A stretch of 64,000 nucleotides of DNA from B1 sp964355075 (GCA_964355075.1 CAYHCF010000019.1:1-64000); one strand, 5' to 3'. Positions 42,515 to 52,645 are shown, numbered from the stretch's first letter. The notes: generated from the sequence alone by a model not told the origin. Numbers and translations: made by a program.

Positions 42515-43522
42515 TCATTCTTGTCCAAATCTGTTTTTTAAACGCTCATAAGCTTCGGAAGTTTCCCGTTTCAACAGGTCAACAATTTCATGAATGCTCC
42601 TGATGTCATGGATTAGCTCCACACTTTGTCCGGCCGACCAAAGATTATTGTAGTTTCCGGGTTTTACAGATAGTTCCATCTTCTTCATACCACGTAATTG
42701 GGTCAACATTTTAAAATATTTTTTCGAGTATTGATTTTTATTCAAAGCACGTTCAAGCCAGTTTTGGTTATATCCAATTTTTTGCGCGTAAGGCGTATTG
42801 ATAATATTGGAAGGGGTTCCCGAAATCCTGTCTGATAGTACAATATCCTTCATTTTTGCCTGAACGATGGCCTGTTTATAGTCTTCAGAAACCGGAGCTT
42901 CTTTACTGGCAATAAAGCGGGTTCCCATATAGGCGGCATCAGCCCCCAATGCCAGTACCGATACAATCCCGGCTCCATCGGAAAGCCCTCCCGCAGCCAT
43001 AACCGGCAATTTTGGGAATGCGGTTTTTAAAGTTGGAACCAACAAGCTTAACGGGAAGTTTCCTGCATGTCCGCCTGCTCCCTGCCCAACGGCCACAAAA
43101 CCGTCACAACCGCATGAGGCAGCTTTTTTTGCATGTTCAAGGTTGGTAACATCGCAAAATACAGGGGCGCCATATTGATGGGCTTTTTCAATAACAACGG
43201 AAGGATTGCCCAAAGAGGTAATATAAAAAGGCACTTTGGCTTCCACGCAAATGTTCAGTTGACTTTCAAACAAAGGATTCGTTTTTTGAACAATCAGATT
43301 CACACCAAAATTACCGGTAGCCTGCTTGTCTCTTTTGAACTGGTGTAGCGCATCAATAATACCTCTCAGCTCTTCCGGATCTCTGAAATTCAGGGAGGGA
43401 AAAGTGCCGGCAATGCCATTTTCCATAGCTGCTTCCACCATCTTCTGATCGGAAACTAAAAACATGGGAGCCATGATAAGTGGAAAGGAGAGGGAGAGTT
43501 TTTGAGTGATGGCTGTTTTCAT
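42515..43522 (-). CDS. Nitronate monooxygenase/2-nitropropane dioxygenase family flavoprotein
   Basis: A 335-residue FMN-dependent TIM-barrel protein. FPLIMAPMFLVSDQ at the start, GQGAGGHAG in the middle (the histidine of the family active-site segment) and AAGGLSDGAGIVSVLALGADAAYMGTRF toward the end match the NMO/NPD family. Members oxidise nitronates or act as FMN-dependent enoyl reductases, and the real substrate is open. It diverges from the fatty-acid operon, and the intergenic MarR-type site could influence both. Confidence 0.85.
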   Translation of the reverse strand: MKTAITQKLSLSFPLIMAPMFLVSDQKMVEAAMENGIAGTFPSLNFRDPEELRGIIDALHQFKRDKQATGNFGVNLIVQKTNPLFESQLNICVEAKVPFYITSLGNPSVVIEKAHQYGAPVFCDVTNLEHAKKAASCGCDGFVAVGQGAGGHAGNFPLSLLVPTLKTAFPKLPVMAAGGLSDGAGIVSVLALGADAAYMGTRFIASKEAPVSEDYKQAIVQAKMKDIVLSDRISGTPSNIINTPYAQKIGYNQNWLERALNKNQYSKKYFKMLTQLRGMKKMELSVKPGNYNNLWSAGQSVELIHDIRSIHEIVDLLKRETSEAYERLKNRFGQE

Positions 43523-43588
43523 GCAAGTTTATTAATGGCTAAAACTAATGTGAAATTTGGGAATTCAAAAATAATAAAATAAATATAC

Positions 43589-43603
43589 TATGCTTGCATA
43601 ATA
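43589..43603. promoter_or_regulatory. MarR-type operator 1
   Basis: TATGCTTGCATAATA contains the perfect inverted repeat TATGC-TT-GCATA. The reverse complement of all 15 bp recurs at 45437-45451 before the marR gene. It lies 8 bp upstream of the -7 element of the fadD promoter, where bound repressor would block polymerase. Confidence 0.75.
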
Positions 43604-43611
43604 AAATATAT

Positions 43612-43619
43612 TATCTTTG
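43612..43619 (+). promoter_or_regulatory. Bacteroidota -7 element of the fadD promoter
   Basis: TATCTTTG matches TAnnTTTG exactly, about 52 bp before the fadD start codon. A good -33 TTTG is not seen; that region is covered by operator 1. Confidence 0.65.
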
Positions 43620-43670
43620 AGTTATGAAAACAGTTTTTAACAAGATTAATTAATCTTTAAATCTGACGAT

Positions 43671-45431
43671 ATGGAACCCACCCGATTATTTGATTTATTG
43701 TCGCGCTATGCAAGTCAATACAATAAGCCGGATATGCTTGCGGCTAAGGAAAATGGTATCTGGAAGACCTATAGTTCAGATGAAGTTACAGAAAATGCAA
43801 ACCTGATTAGTTATGCATTGTTTGGTATGGGCCTGCACAAAGGCGATAAAATATCAATAATATCCAATAACCGGCCCGAATGGATCATGGCCAATATGGG
43901 AATGATGGAAGCCGGTTGTATCAATGTTCCGGTTTACCCAACCATTAGTTTGAGTGATTTAATTTTTATACTGAACAATGCCGAAGTCAAATATGTTTTT
44001 GTCTCGGATCAGCTTATGTACGATAAGGTGAAAGAAGCGTGCTTAAAGGCTCCTGGCATCATGGAAATTTTCTCTTTTGACCATTTAACCGGAGTAACCC
44101 ATTGGAGCACTTTGCTGGAGTTAGGTAAAAACACACCCGATAAAGCCCGGCTCGAATCGGTTAAAGATAGCATTACCCCTCAGGATATTGCAACTATCAT
44201 TTACACTTCTGGCACAACAGGGAATCCAAAGGGGGTGATGTTATCGCACAATAATTTACTGAGTAATGCCAAAGCAAACGAAAATGCAATCGTCTTCAAA
44301 GAGCATTACCGGGTCCTAAGTTTTTTGCCTTTGAATCATGTTTTTGAACGCATGCTTACTGTTCTTTATTTATACAAAGGTTTATCCATCTATTATGCTG
44401 AAAGTATTGAAAAGATTGCTGAAAATATTAAGGAAGTAAAACCACACTGTTTCGCAACCGTTCCGCGATTGCTCGAAAAGGTATATGAAAAAATTGTTTC
44501 AAAGGGGAATGAGCAGAAGGGAATTAAAAAGCGTTTGTTCTTTTGGGCACTCAATTTGGGTTTGCGTTACGAATTACATGGAGCCAACGGATGGTTTTAT
44601 GGGATTCAGCTGGCTATTGCCAATAAATTAATATTCAGCAAATGGAGAGAGGCTCTGGGTGGAAATATTGTAGCCATCATCAGTGGCGGTGCTGCCTTGC
44701 AACCCCGGCTGGCAAGGGTTTTCAATGCCGCTAACATACCCGTATTAGAAGGCTATGGCTTAACCGAAACTTCTCCTGTAATAGCCGTTAATACACTTCA
44801 GCCTAATTCTATGTGTTTTGGAACAATAGGTCCGATTATAAAAGATGTTCAAGTAAAAATTAATGAAGAAGGCGAGATTTTAGTAAAAGGTCCGAATGTA
44901 ATGCTGGGTTATTATAAAAATGAGGTAGAAACGCATAAAACCATCATTGACGGTTGGTTACATACCGGTGATATTGGTGAAATGGTAGAGGGAAGGTTTT
45001 TAAAGATTACAGACCGTAAAAAAGAGATATTCAAGACCTCAGGTGGAAAATACATTGCACCTCAACCGATTGAAAATTCATTAAAGCAATCTTTGTTTAT
45101 TGAACAGGTGATGGTGGTGGGCGAAAGTCAAAAATTCCCGGCTGCCCTTGTGGTTCCATCCTTTACCTTTTTAAAAGAGTATTGTCGAATTCACAAAATA
45201 CCTTACGATTCAGATAGTGCCATTATAAAAAACGATCAGGTGAAAGATAGAATCTGGCAGGAAGTTGAGGAGGTAAATACGCAACTTTCACACTACGAGA
45301 TGATCAAAAAAATAGCACTGGTTGAGCGGGAATGGACGATCGAAAAAAATGAGCTGACCCCTAAACTTAGTTTGAGAAGAAAAGCAATTGCTCAAAATTT
45401 TGCTGCTCAGATTACCGAAATTTATTCCTGA
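43671..45431 (+). CDS. fadD: Long-chain fatty acid--CoA ligase
   Basis: A 586-residue ANL-family acyl-CoA synthetase. The ATP/AMP loop is IIYTSGTTGNPKGVMLSHNN, the second motif EGYGLTETSP, and GWLHTGDIGE and the hinge ITDRKKEIFKTSGGKYIAP follow. It activates fatty acids to acyl-CoA at the inner membrane using ATP. It is first in a beta-oxidation operon with MarR regulator, HADH/ECH fusion, thiolase and acyl-CoA dehydrogenase downstream. The exact chain-length preference is not readable. Confidence 0.92.
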   Translation: MEPTRLFDLLSRYASQYNKPDMLAAKENGIWKTYSSDEVTENANLISYALFGMGLHKGDKISIISNNRPEWIMANMGMMEAGCINVPVYPTISLSDLIFILNNAEVKYVFVSDQLMYDKVKEACLKAPGIMEIFSFDHLTGVTHWSTLLELGKNTPDKARLESVKDSITPQDIATIIYTSGTTGNPKGVMLSHNNLLSNAKANENAIVFKEHYRVLSFLPLNHVFERMLTVLYLYKGLSIYYAESIEKIAENIKEVKPHCFATVPRLLEKVYEKIVSKGNEQKGIKKRLFFWALNLGLRYELHGANGWFYGIQLAIANKLIFSKWREALGGNIVAIISGGAALQPRLARVFNAANIPVLEGYGLTETSPVIAVNTLQPNSMCFGTIGPIIKDVQVKINEEGEILVKGPNVMLGYYKNEVETHKTIIDGWLHTGDIGEMVEGRFLKITDRKKEIFKTSGGKYIAPQPIENSLKQSLFIEQVMVVGESQKFPAALVVPSFTFLKEYCRIHKIPYDSDSAIIKNDQVKDRIWQEVEEVNTQLSHYEMIKKIALVEREWTIEKNELTPKLSLRRKAIAQNFAAQITEIYS

Positions 45432-45436
45432 TCCTA

Positions 45437-45451
45437 TATTATGCAAGCATA
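45437..45451. promoter_or_regulatory. MarR-type operator 2
   Basis: TATTATGCAAGCATA, the exact reverse complement of operator 1, in the 35-bp gap between fadD and the marR gene. It suggests that the MarR protein represses both the operon promoter and an internal promoter or readthrough before its own gene. Confidence 0.75.
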
Positions 45452-45466
45452 TTATTATAAACCCTG

Positions 45467-45910
45467 ATGTCACACAAAGAAACCGCCTGTTCACGTATTC
45501 AACATGCCTGGCATGCTATCAATAGAATGTATAATAATGAAGCCATTATGCACGACCTGTCAACCACTATTGGATTTATTCTGATAAATATTGATAGCCA
45601 CGAGGGAACACCGTCAACGCATATTGCTCCGCTGTTAGGAATGGAACCAACCAGTTTAAGCCGGACACTTTTGGCCATGGAGAAAAAGAAGCTGATCAGC
45701 AGGAAGAAAGACAGTAATGACGGCAGGATGGTTAGAATCTGGCTTACTGAAAAGGGTCTTCGTAAAAGAGAAATCTCTATCCGGACGGTGAAGGATTTTA
45801 ATACGGATATTGAAAACAGGATTGATCCCAAAAATCTGGAGATCTTTAATGAAGTGGTAAAACAAATCACCACGGTGGCCGACGAAAAAAAGTTTACGAT
45901 TAATTTATAA
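45467..45910 (+). CDS. MarR-family transcriptional regulator
   Basis: A 147-residue winged-helix protein. The HTH segment is GTPSTHIAPLLGMEPTSLSR and the wing ISRKKDSNDGRMVRIWLTEKG. It lies inside the beta-oxidation operon and two identical palindromic sites sit before fadD and before this gene, so it is probably an autoregulated repressor. An acyl-CoA ligand is likely by analogy with FadR-like MarR proteins. Confidence 0.9.
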   Translation: MSHKETACSRIQHAWHAINRMYNNEAIMHDLSTTIGFILINIDSHEGTPSTHIAPLLGMEPTSLSRTLLAMEKKKLISRKKDSNDGRMVRIWLTEKGLRKREISIRTVKDFNTDIENRIDPKNLEIFNEVVKQITTVADEKKFTINL

Positions 45911-45923
45911 GAAATAGATTACC

Positions 45924-48323
45924 ATGTTAAGAAGAATAAAAAATATTGCCATATTGGGATCAGGAATTATGGGTTCACGTATCGCATGTCACTTTGCCAA
46001 TATTGGTGTTCAAGCCTTATTGCTTGACATTATTCCCACTGAACCCAATGCTGCAGAAATTTCCAAAGGACTGGATATACAAAACCCAGTTGTTAGAAAC
46101 AGGTTCGTAAATGAAGCTTTAAAGAGCACACTTCTGTCAAACCCTGCGGCTTTATATCATCCCTCGTTTTCAAATAGGATCCGAACAGGAAATTTTGAAG
46201 ACAATTTAATGGAGATACAAACCTGCGACTGGGTAATTGAAGTTGTGATTGAAAATCTGAAAATCAAACAACAATTGTTGGAACGGGTTGAGAAATTCAG
46301 AAAACCCGGAACGCTTATCACCTCAAACACTTCAGGCATTCCCATTCATCTGATGACCGAAGGCAGAAGTGAAGATTTTGTGCGTCATTTTTGCGGAACA
46401 CATTTCTTTAATCCACCCCGATATTTGCCTTTACTTGAAATAATTCCCACCACAAAAACGGAACCCGATGTGGTGGCTTTTTTATTGGATTATGGCAAGA
46501 AGTTTCTTGGAAAAACAAGCGTCTTGTGTAAAGATACTCCTGCTTTTATTGCCAATCGTATTGGCATCTATGCCATTATGGAAGTATTTCATGCGAGCGA
46601 AAAATTGGGTTTAAGGGTGGAGGAGGTCGACCAGTTAAGCGGCCCCATAATCGGTCATGCAAAGTCGGCAACTTTTCGTACAGCCGATATTGTTGGGATT
46701 GATACCCTCATTAAAGTTGCCAGGGGCTTACAGGAGGGTCTTGTAAGTGATGAGAAAAAGGATAGATTTAATTTGCCCGAATATCTCAATGCCTTAGATA
46801 GAAATAAATGGTATGGAGATAAAAGTAAACAGGGATTTTATAAAAAATCAAAAAGCGAAAAAGGGGAAACCGAAATACTTTCGCTGGATTTAAAATCGCT
46901 GGAATACAAAACCCCGCAAAAAGCAAAATGGGCAACCTTAGAAGCAACAAAAACAATTGATGATTTAAAAACAAGATTACCCCTTTTGCTTAAGGGAACA
47001 GATGCTGCCGGCGAATTTTACCGAGCAACATTCTATTCACTTTTCGCCTATGTAAGCAATCGTATACCCGAAATATGTGATGATATTTTTAGTATTGATG
47101 AAGCCGTTTGTGCAGGGTTCGGCTGGGAACTGGGGCCATTTGAAACATGGGATTGTTTGGGGCTAAAAGAAACCCGGGAAAAGATAATAGAAGCTGGTTA
47201 TAAACCGGCGCCCTGGGTCGAAGAAATGATCGCATCAGGTATCGACTCTTTTTATAAAATAGCCAAGGGAAAGAAATACTACTATAGCCTTAAAGACAAA
47301 ACGCACAAACCCATACCGGGTACCGAAAATTCTATTGTTCTCGATCATATCAGAGCAGGGCAAACCATTTGGAAAAACAATGGCTCAGTAATCACCGATC
47401 TGGGAGATGGCGTTCTGAATCTGGAGTTCAGATCAAAAATGAATACCATCGGATCAGAAGTAATACAAGGAATAAATAAAGCCATTGATTTGGCTGAAAC
47501 CGATTATAAAGGATTGGTTATCGGCAATAACGGAAGTAACTTTTCGGTTGGTGCTAACTTGCTCCTTTTATTAATGCTTGCCGTTGATCAGGAATTTGAT
47601 GAGATAGATGGGGTGGTACGCTCGTTTCAAAAGACCATGATGCGGATAAGGTACTCCTCGATTCCTGTTGTAACGGCACCTCACCATTTAACATTGGGCG
47701 GCGGTTGCGAACTGAATCTTCATGCAGATGCCATTCAAATGTTTGCCGAAACGTATATCGGTTTGGTTGAATTTGGAGTAGGTCTGTTACCCGCTGGCGG
47801 GGGAACAAAAGAAATGACCCTGAGAGCTTCTGAAGAATATGAAAAAGGAGATGTGGAACTGAATACACTACAAAATTATTTTATGAATATTGCTATGGGC
47901 AAGGTGGCAACTTCAGCTTATGAAGCCAGAGATATGAATATACTTCGTCCTGGAGATTCAATCAGCATGGGCCTTCAAACACAAATTTGGGAAGCAAAAG
48001 CAAAAGTAATTGCCCTGGCTGATAAAGGATATACGCAGCCAACACCAAAAACCATTAAAGTACAAGGCAAGGCAGGTTTGGCCTTGTTCTATGCCGGAAC
48101 CGAATCAATGTTAAAAGGCAATTTTATTTCGGAACACGATAAAAAAATATCACAAAAACTGGCAACAATTATGTGTGGAGGAGATTTGTCTTATCCAACT
48201 GAAGTGAGTGAACAATATCTCCTTGATCTGGAACGGGAAGCGTTTTTATCTCTTTGTGGCGAGAGAAAAACATTGGATCGTATTCAATATATGTTGAAAA
48301 CCGGTAAAGTACTTAGAAATTAA
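45924..48323 (+). CDS. 3-hydroxyacyl-CoA dehydrogenase/enoyl-CoA hydratase bifunctional protein
   Basis: 799 residues with the dehydrogenase first (AILGSGIMGSRIACHFANIG, TSNTSGIPIHLM, GTHFFNPPRYLPLLEIIPT), its C-terminal helical domains repeated, and a hydratase-like crotonase domain last (GLVIGNNGSNFSVGANLLLL, APHHLTLGGGCELNLHAD, FGVGLLPAGGGT). The order is the reverse of E. coli FadB and is common in Bacteroidota. It hydrates enoyl-CoA and oxidises the 3-hydroxyacyl-CoA in fatty acid beta-oxidation. It is 13 bp after marR and 11 bp before the thiolase gene. Confidence 0.92.
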   Translation: MLRRIKNIAILGSGIMGSRIACHFANIGVQALLLDIIPTEPNAAEISKGLDIQNPVVRNRFVNEALKSTLLSNPAALYHPSFSNRIRTGNFEDNLMEIQTCDWVIEVVIENLKIKQQLLERVEKFRKPGTLITSNTSGIPIHLMTEGRSEDFVRHFCGTHFFNPPRYLPLLEIIPTTKTEPDVVAFLLDYGKKFLGKTSVLCKDTPAFIANRIGIYAIMEVFHASEKLGLRVEEVDQLSGPIIGHAKSATFRTADIVGIDTLIKVARGLQEGLVSDEKKDRFNLPEYLNALDRNKWYGDKSKQGFYKKSKSEKGETEILSLDLKSLEYKTPQKAKWATLEATKTIDDLKTRLPLLLKGTDAAGEFYRATFYSLFAYVSNRIPEICDDIFSIDEAVCAGFGWELGPFETWDCLGLKETREKIIEAGYKPAPWVEEMIASGIDSFYKIAKGKKYYYSLKDKTHKPIPGTENSIVLDHIRAGQTIWKNNGSVITDLGDGVLNLEFRSKMNTIGSEVIQGINKAIDLAETDYKGLVIGNNGSNFSVGANLLLLLMLAVDQEFDEIDGVVRSFQKTMMRIRYSSIPVVTAPHHLTLGGGCELNLHADAIQMFAETYIGLVEFGVGLLPAGGGTKEMTLRASEEYEKGDVELNTLQNYFMNIAMGKVATSAYEARDMNILRPGDSISMGLQTQIWEAKAKVIALADKGYTQPTPKTIKVQGKAGLALFYAGTESMLKGNFISEHDKKISQKLATIMCGGDLSYPTEVSEQYLLDLEREAFLSLCGERKTLDRIQYMLKTGKVLRN

Positions 48324-48334
48324 AAACCAATTTT

Positions 48335-49510
48335 ATGAATGCATATATAGTAGCAGGATTCAGAAGTGCCGTTGGCAAAGCACCAAAAGGCAAATTAAGA
48401 TTTACACGTCCGGATGATTTAGCCGCCGATGTAATCAAATATTTATTGGCCGCTGTCCCTTCGCTTGATCCAAAGCAAATAGATGATTTAATTGTGGGAT
48501 GTGCAGTACCCGAATCGGAACAAGGCATGCAAATGGGTCGGATGATTTCCTTGCTTTCCTTACCCATGGAAGTGCCGGGTATGATCCTCAACCGTTATTG
48601 CGGTTCCGGATTGGAAAGTATTGCCATGGCGGCCTATAAAATTGATGCTGGTATGGCGGATTGTATAATCGCCGGAGGCACAGAAAACATGAGTATGATT
48701 CCGGTTATGGGATGGAAAACGGTTTTGAATTATGATATTGCCAGTAAACATCCGGATTGGTACAGCAGCATGGGTGCCACCGCGGAGGCTGTTGCCACGG
48801 AATACCAGATAAGTCGGGACGATCAGGACCTGTTTTCTTTTGAATCGCATCAGAAGGCCCTTGCAGCGATAAATGAAGGCAAGTTTGTAAGTGGAATTGT
48901 TCCCATAAACATCCATGAAACATACGTAGATGAGCGGGGTATCAGGAAAACCAAAACCTATATTTTTGACACAGATGAAGGCCCGAGAGCAGATACTACC
49001 ATAGAAGCACTGTCTAAATTAAAACCTGTTTTTGCGGCCAATGGAAGCGTCACTGCCGGTAATTCATCTCAAACATCAGATGGGGCATCCTTTTTAATGC
49101 TGATGAGTGAACGCATGGTAAAACAATTAAATATTGAACCTATCGCACGTTTATTAAGTCATGCTGTTGCCGGTGTTGATCCAAGAGTAATGGGTATGGG
49201 TCCGGTAAAAGCAATTCCAATGGCCCTGGCAAAAGCGGGGTTAACCTTAAACCAAATAGATCAGATCGAACTCAATGAAGCCTTCGCATCGCAGGCATTG
49301 GCCGTAATGAGAACCCTTGATTTAGACCAGCGCATAGTAAATGTAAATGGAGGTGCCATTGCCCTGGGACATCCACTTGGATGCAGCGGAGCTAAATTGA
49401 GCGTTCAGCTGATCAATGAAATGAGGTTGAGGAAACAAAAATATGGGATAGTAAGCGCCTGTGTGGGCGGCGGACAAGGGGTAGCCGGAGTCTTTGAGTT
49501 TTTGAAATAA
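48335..49510 (+). CDS. Acetyl-CoA C-acyltransferase (thiolase)
   Basis: A 391-residue degradative thiolase with active-site cysteine in LNRYCGSGLESIAMAA, NEAFASQAL, and the GGAIALGHPLGCSGAKL Cys/His pair near the end. It releases acetyl-CoA in the last step of beta-oxidation and is the partner of the preceding bifunctional enzyme. It differs clearly from the SCP2-like thiolase in the left cluster. Confidence 0.93.
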   Translation: MNAYIVAGFRSAVGKAPKGKLRFTRPDDLAADVIKYLLAAVPSLDPKQIDDLIVGCAVPESEQGMQMGRMISLLSLPMEVPGMILNRYCGSGLESIAMAAYKIDAGMADCIIAGGTENMSMIPVMGWKTVLNYDIASKHPDWYSSMGATAEAVATEYQISRDDQDLFSFESHQKALAAINEGKFVSGIVPINIHETYVDERGIRKTKTYIFDTDEGPRADTTIEALSKLKPVFAANGSVTAGNSSQTSDGASFLMLMSERMVKQLNIEPIARLLSHAVAGVDPRVMGMGPVKAIPMALAKAGLTLNQIDQIELNEAFASQALAVMRTLDLDQRIVNVNGGAIALGHPLGCSGAKLSVQLINEMRLRKQKYGIVSACVGGGQGVAGVFEFLK

Positions 49511-49625
49511 GGGCATGCTGTAGGGAGTTCTCGACTTCGCAACTGACAGGGGCATGCAGCAGGGAGTTCTCGCATTCGCTGCCTATGTCAGGTTGAGCGA
49601 AGTCGAAACCTATTTCATTTAAAGC
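49511..49625. repeat. Imperfect direct repeat in the thiolase-acyl-CoA dehydrogenase gap
   Basis: GGGCATGCTGTAGGGAGTTC and GGGCATGCAGCAGGGAGTTC occur about 38 bp apart, each followed by TCTCG, then GGTTGAGCGAAGTCGAAACC. The last motif resembles interspersed repeats commonly seen between Bacteroidota genes. It is non-coding. Confidence 0.7.
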
Positions 49626-49654
49626 AGAATTAAATAAGTAATGAACAAAACAAA

Positions 49655-51454
49655 ATGAATATGGAAACCATAAATCAAAAAAAGGCAATTCTGGGAGGAG
49701 AGTTTTTGATAAAAGAAACGCTTGCCGAAAATATATTTATTCCTGAAGAATGGAATGAAGAACAAAAAATGATCGCACAAAGTTGTCATGATTTTCTGGC
49801 TGCAGAAGTTTGGCCTAACTTAGACAGAATTGATGCGCAGGAAGAAGGTCTGATGGAAAGCTTGTTGAAAAAATCTGCTGAATTAGGTTTGATGGGTGTG
49901 AATGTTCCCGAAAATTACGGAGGCTTTGAAAAGGATTTTGTTACGGGTATGTTGGTGACAGAATCCATTGGTTCAGGCCACTCTTTTGCTGTTGCTTTTT
50001 CAGCCCATACCGGTATTGGCTTGTTACCCATTTTATACTATGGGAATGAAGCACAAAAGCAAAAGTATGTGCCTAAGCTGGTTAATGGCGAGTGGAAAGC
50101 GAGTTATTGTTTAACTGAACCGGGCGCAGGCTCTGATGCCAATGCCGGGAAGTCGAAAGCGACATTATCCCCGGATGGGACAAATTACCTGATTAATGGC
50201 CAAAAAATGTGGATTACCAATGCAGGGTTTGCAGATATTTTTATTGTTTTCGCAAAAATAGATAATGATGAAAATTTGAGTGCTTTTATTGTTGAAAAGG
50301 AATTCGGTGGCATTACTTTAAATCCCGAGGAACATAAATTAGGAATAAAAGGGAGCTCCACCCGGCAAGTATTTTTTACAGATTGCAAAGTTCCGGTTGA
50401 GAACCTCTTATCTGAAAGACAAAATGGATTTAAAATCGCAGTAAACATTCTGAATATAGGTAGGGTAAAACTTGCTGCTGCAGCTTTGGGAGCTTCAAAA
50501 AAGTTATCAGACCTCTCCATAAAATATGCGAATGAGCGGGAGCAATTTGGAAAACCCATTTCAAAATATGGTGCTATTAAATACAAATTAGCTGAGCAAG
50601 CCATACGAATATTTGCAAGTGAATCAGCTTTATACCGGGCAATACAAAACATCGAAGATGCCATAAAAGAACTTGAATTAAATGGAAATACGCATGAAAA
50701 ATCAATATTAAAAGGACTTGAACAATTTGCCCCGGAAGCCGCTATTTTAAAAGTTTTTGGTTCAGAAACCTTAGACTATGTGGTTGATGAAGGATTGCAA
50801 ATTTATGGCGGGATGGGATATTCTGCTGATGCGCCAATGGAGCGATCCTACCGGGATTCAAGGATCAATCGGATTTTTGAAGGAACGAATGAAATTAACC
50901 GCATGCTCATCGTTGATATGATGCTTAAGCGTGCCATGAAAGGGGAACTGAACCTGATGGAACCGGCTATGAAAATTCAACAGGAATTGATGGGGATTCC
51001 TGATTTTATGGAGGAGGTTGAAAGCCTTTTTGCGGAGGAGAAAAAGTATATAGGAAACCTCAAAAAAGCAATCTTAATGGTTGCCGGAATGGCGGCGCAA
51101 AAATTGATGATGGAACTGGGTAAAGAGCAGGAAATTTTGATGAATATGGCTGATATGTTGATTGATTTATACCTGAGTGAATCTATCCTGTTGCGGGTAG
51201 AAAAAAGAGTTCAGCTAAAAGGGGAAGCCGAATGCGAAATACAAATTGCCATGATGCGGGTTTTTATCCATGATGCAGTAGACCGGATCCAAAAAAACGG
51301 CAAAGAAGCGATCAGTTCGTTTGCTGAAGGGGATGAGTTGCAAATGATGTTAATGGGATTGAAACGCTTCACTAAAAACAAAGTACATAATAACAAAACG
51401 GCAAGAAGACGGGTAGCTGAAGCATTGATAAATGCAGAGAAGTATTGCTTTTAA
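49655..51454 (+). CDS. Acyl-CoA dehydrogenase with C-terminal extension
   Basis: 599 residues. The dehydrogenase core (1-410) has CLTEPGAGSDANAGKSKA, WITNAGFADIFIVFAK and RINRIFEGTNEINRMLI, where the glutamate of FEGT is the expected catalytic base. A helical extension of about 170 residues follows, as in the large FadE-like enzymes of Bacteroidota. It performs the first step of beta-oxidation and closes the MarR-controlled operon. A second ATG two codons in is an equal start. Confidence 0.92.
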   Translation: MNMETINQKKAILGGEFLIKETLAENIFIPEEWNEEQKMIAQSCHDFLAAEVWPNLDRIDAQEEGLMESLLKKSAELGLMGVNVPENYGGFEKDFVTGMLVTESIGSGHSFAVAFSAHTGIGLLPILYYGNEAQKQKYVPKLVNGEWKASYCLTEPGAGSDANAGKSKATLSPDGTNYLINGQKMWITNAGFADIFIVFAKIDNDENLSAFIVEKEFGGITLNPEEHKLGIKGSSTRQVFFTDCKVPVENLLSERQNGFKIAVNILNIGRVKLAAAALGASKKLSDLSIKYANEREQFGKPISKYGAIKYKLAEQAIRIFASESALYRAIQNIEDAIKELELNGNTHEKSILKGLEQFAPEAAILKVFGSETLDYVVDEGLQIYGGMGYSADAPMERSYRDSRINRIFEGTNEINRMLIVDMMLKRAMKGELNLMEPAMKIQQELMGIPDFMEEVESLFAEEKKYIGNLKKAILMVAGMAAQKLMMELGKEQEILMNMADMLIDLYLSESILLRVEKRVQLKGEAECEIQIAMMRVFIHDAVDRIQKNGKEAISSFAEGDELQMMLMGLKRFTKNKVHNNKTARRRVAEALINAEKYCF

Positions 51455-51652
51455 TAATAAACGCAACAAATCCGGGACACTAATTTAGTCTGACGTTTTT
51501 GGTGTATCATCCGTATGTAATTACTTTATTTTGCAGGTAATCCGATAATAACAAATAACATTCCTTGCTTTAATTTGTATAGCAAATATTAAAATATAAT
51601 TTTACAACCTGCGTTGGTCTGGTTCAATGCTATTCCGAAGACAAATACAAAT

Positions 51653-52645
51653 ATGAAATCAAACGCTTTCCTAAAAAACGCTTTTCTTTTTTCTATCCTG
51701 ATTGGCATTATTGCCTGTAATGAACCCAAAAAGAAAACAACTGATAAGCCTGTTGAAACAACCATTGCCTACAAACAGATGAGTCCGGATTTTAATGCAG
51801 ATAGTGCCTACCAATGGGTGCAAAAGCAGGTTGATTTTGGCCCCAGGGTTTGTAATAGCACCGCCCATACGGCATGTGGAGATTATTTGGTTCAGCAATT
51901 TAAAAAATATGCCGATGAAGTAACGGAGCAAAAAGCAGCAGTAAAGAATTTTGATGATAGAAAATTAAATATACGAAACATCATTGCCTCATTTAATCCA
52001 ACAGCCTCCAAAAGAATTTTTATCAGTGCCCATTGGGATAGCCGCCCTTATGCCGATCAGGATTCGGATCCAGCCAATCATACCAAAGCCATTCTCGCCG
52101 CTGATGATGGAGGGAGTGGCGTGGCGGTGATGCTTGAAATGGCGCGCCAATTGAAAGGCAAAAAACTCAATATCGGAGTCGATCTGATTTGTTTTGATGC
52201 GGAAGATTTGGGCAAGTCGGATTTGGGTGGCGACACTTATTGTTTGGGTTCTCAATATTGGGCAAGAAACAAACACAAGGCAGGGTATAAGGCAGAATAT
52301 GGAATTTTATTGGATATGGTTGGAGCTTTTAATGCGCATTTTATTTGGGAAGGGTACAGTATCAAATATGCTGAGCCTGTTTTGCGTAAAGTTTGGGATC
52401 AGGCAGTTCAATTGGGCTTCAGCAATAATTTTTATTATTTCCAGGGGGGTCCCATTATCGACGATCATTATTATGTGAATACGTTAGCCGGCATTCCTAC
52501 CATTGATATCATTCATTATACCGAAAGTACCAGTACCCGCTTTCCAGCACATTGGCACACAATCGGCGATAATATGGGGGTGATTGACAGAAACACTTTA
52601 AAAGCCGTTGGTCAGACTTTGCTGGAAGTAGTTTTTAAAGAATAG
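51653..52645 (+). CDS. M28-family metallopeptidase / glutaminyl-peptide cyclotransferase-like lipoprotein
   Basis: A 330-residue exported lipoprotein from the chosen start (MKSNAFLKNAFLFSILIGIIAC, lipobox IIAC). An upstream in-frame ATG at 51614 would put thirteen unsuitable residues before the signal. Zinc-site segments are SAHWDSRPYADQD, ILAADDGGSGVAVMLEM, CFDAEDLG and IDIIHYTE, as in M28 peptidases and glutaminyl cyclases. In T9SS bacteria the cyclase forms N-terminal pyroglutamate on exported proteins, which often begin with Gln after signal cleavage. Which activity applies is not certain. Confidence 0.85.
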   Translation: MKSNAFLKNAFLFSILIGIIACNEPKKKTTDKPVETTIAYKQMSPDFNADSAYQWVQKQVDFGPRVCNSTAHTACGDYLVQQFKKYADEVTEQKAAVKNFDDRKLNIRNIIASFNPTASKRIFISAHWDSRPYADQDSDPANHTKAILAADDGGSGVAVMLEMARQLKGKKLNIGVDLICFDAEDLGKSDLGGDTYCLGSQYWARNKHKAGYKAEYGILLDMVGAFNAHFIWEGYSIKYAEPVLRKVWDQAVQLGFSNNFYYFQGGPIIDDHYYVNTLAGIPTIDIIHYTESTSTRFPAHWHTIGDNMGVIDRNTLKAVGQTLLEVVFKE

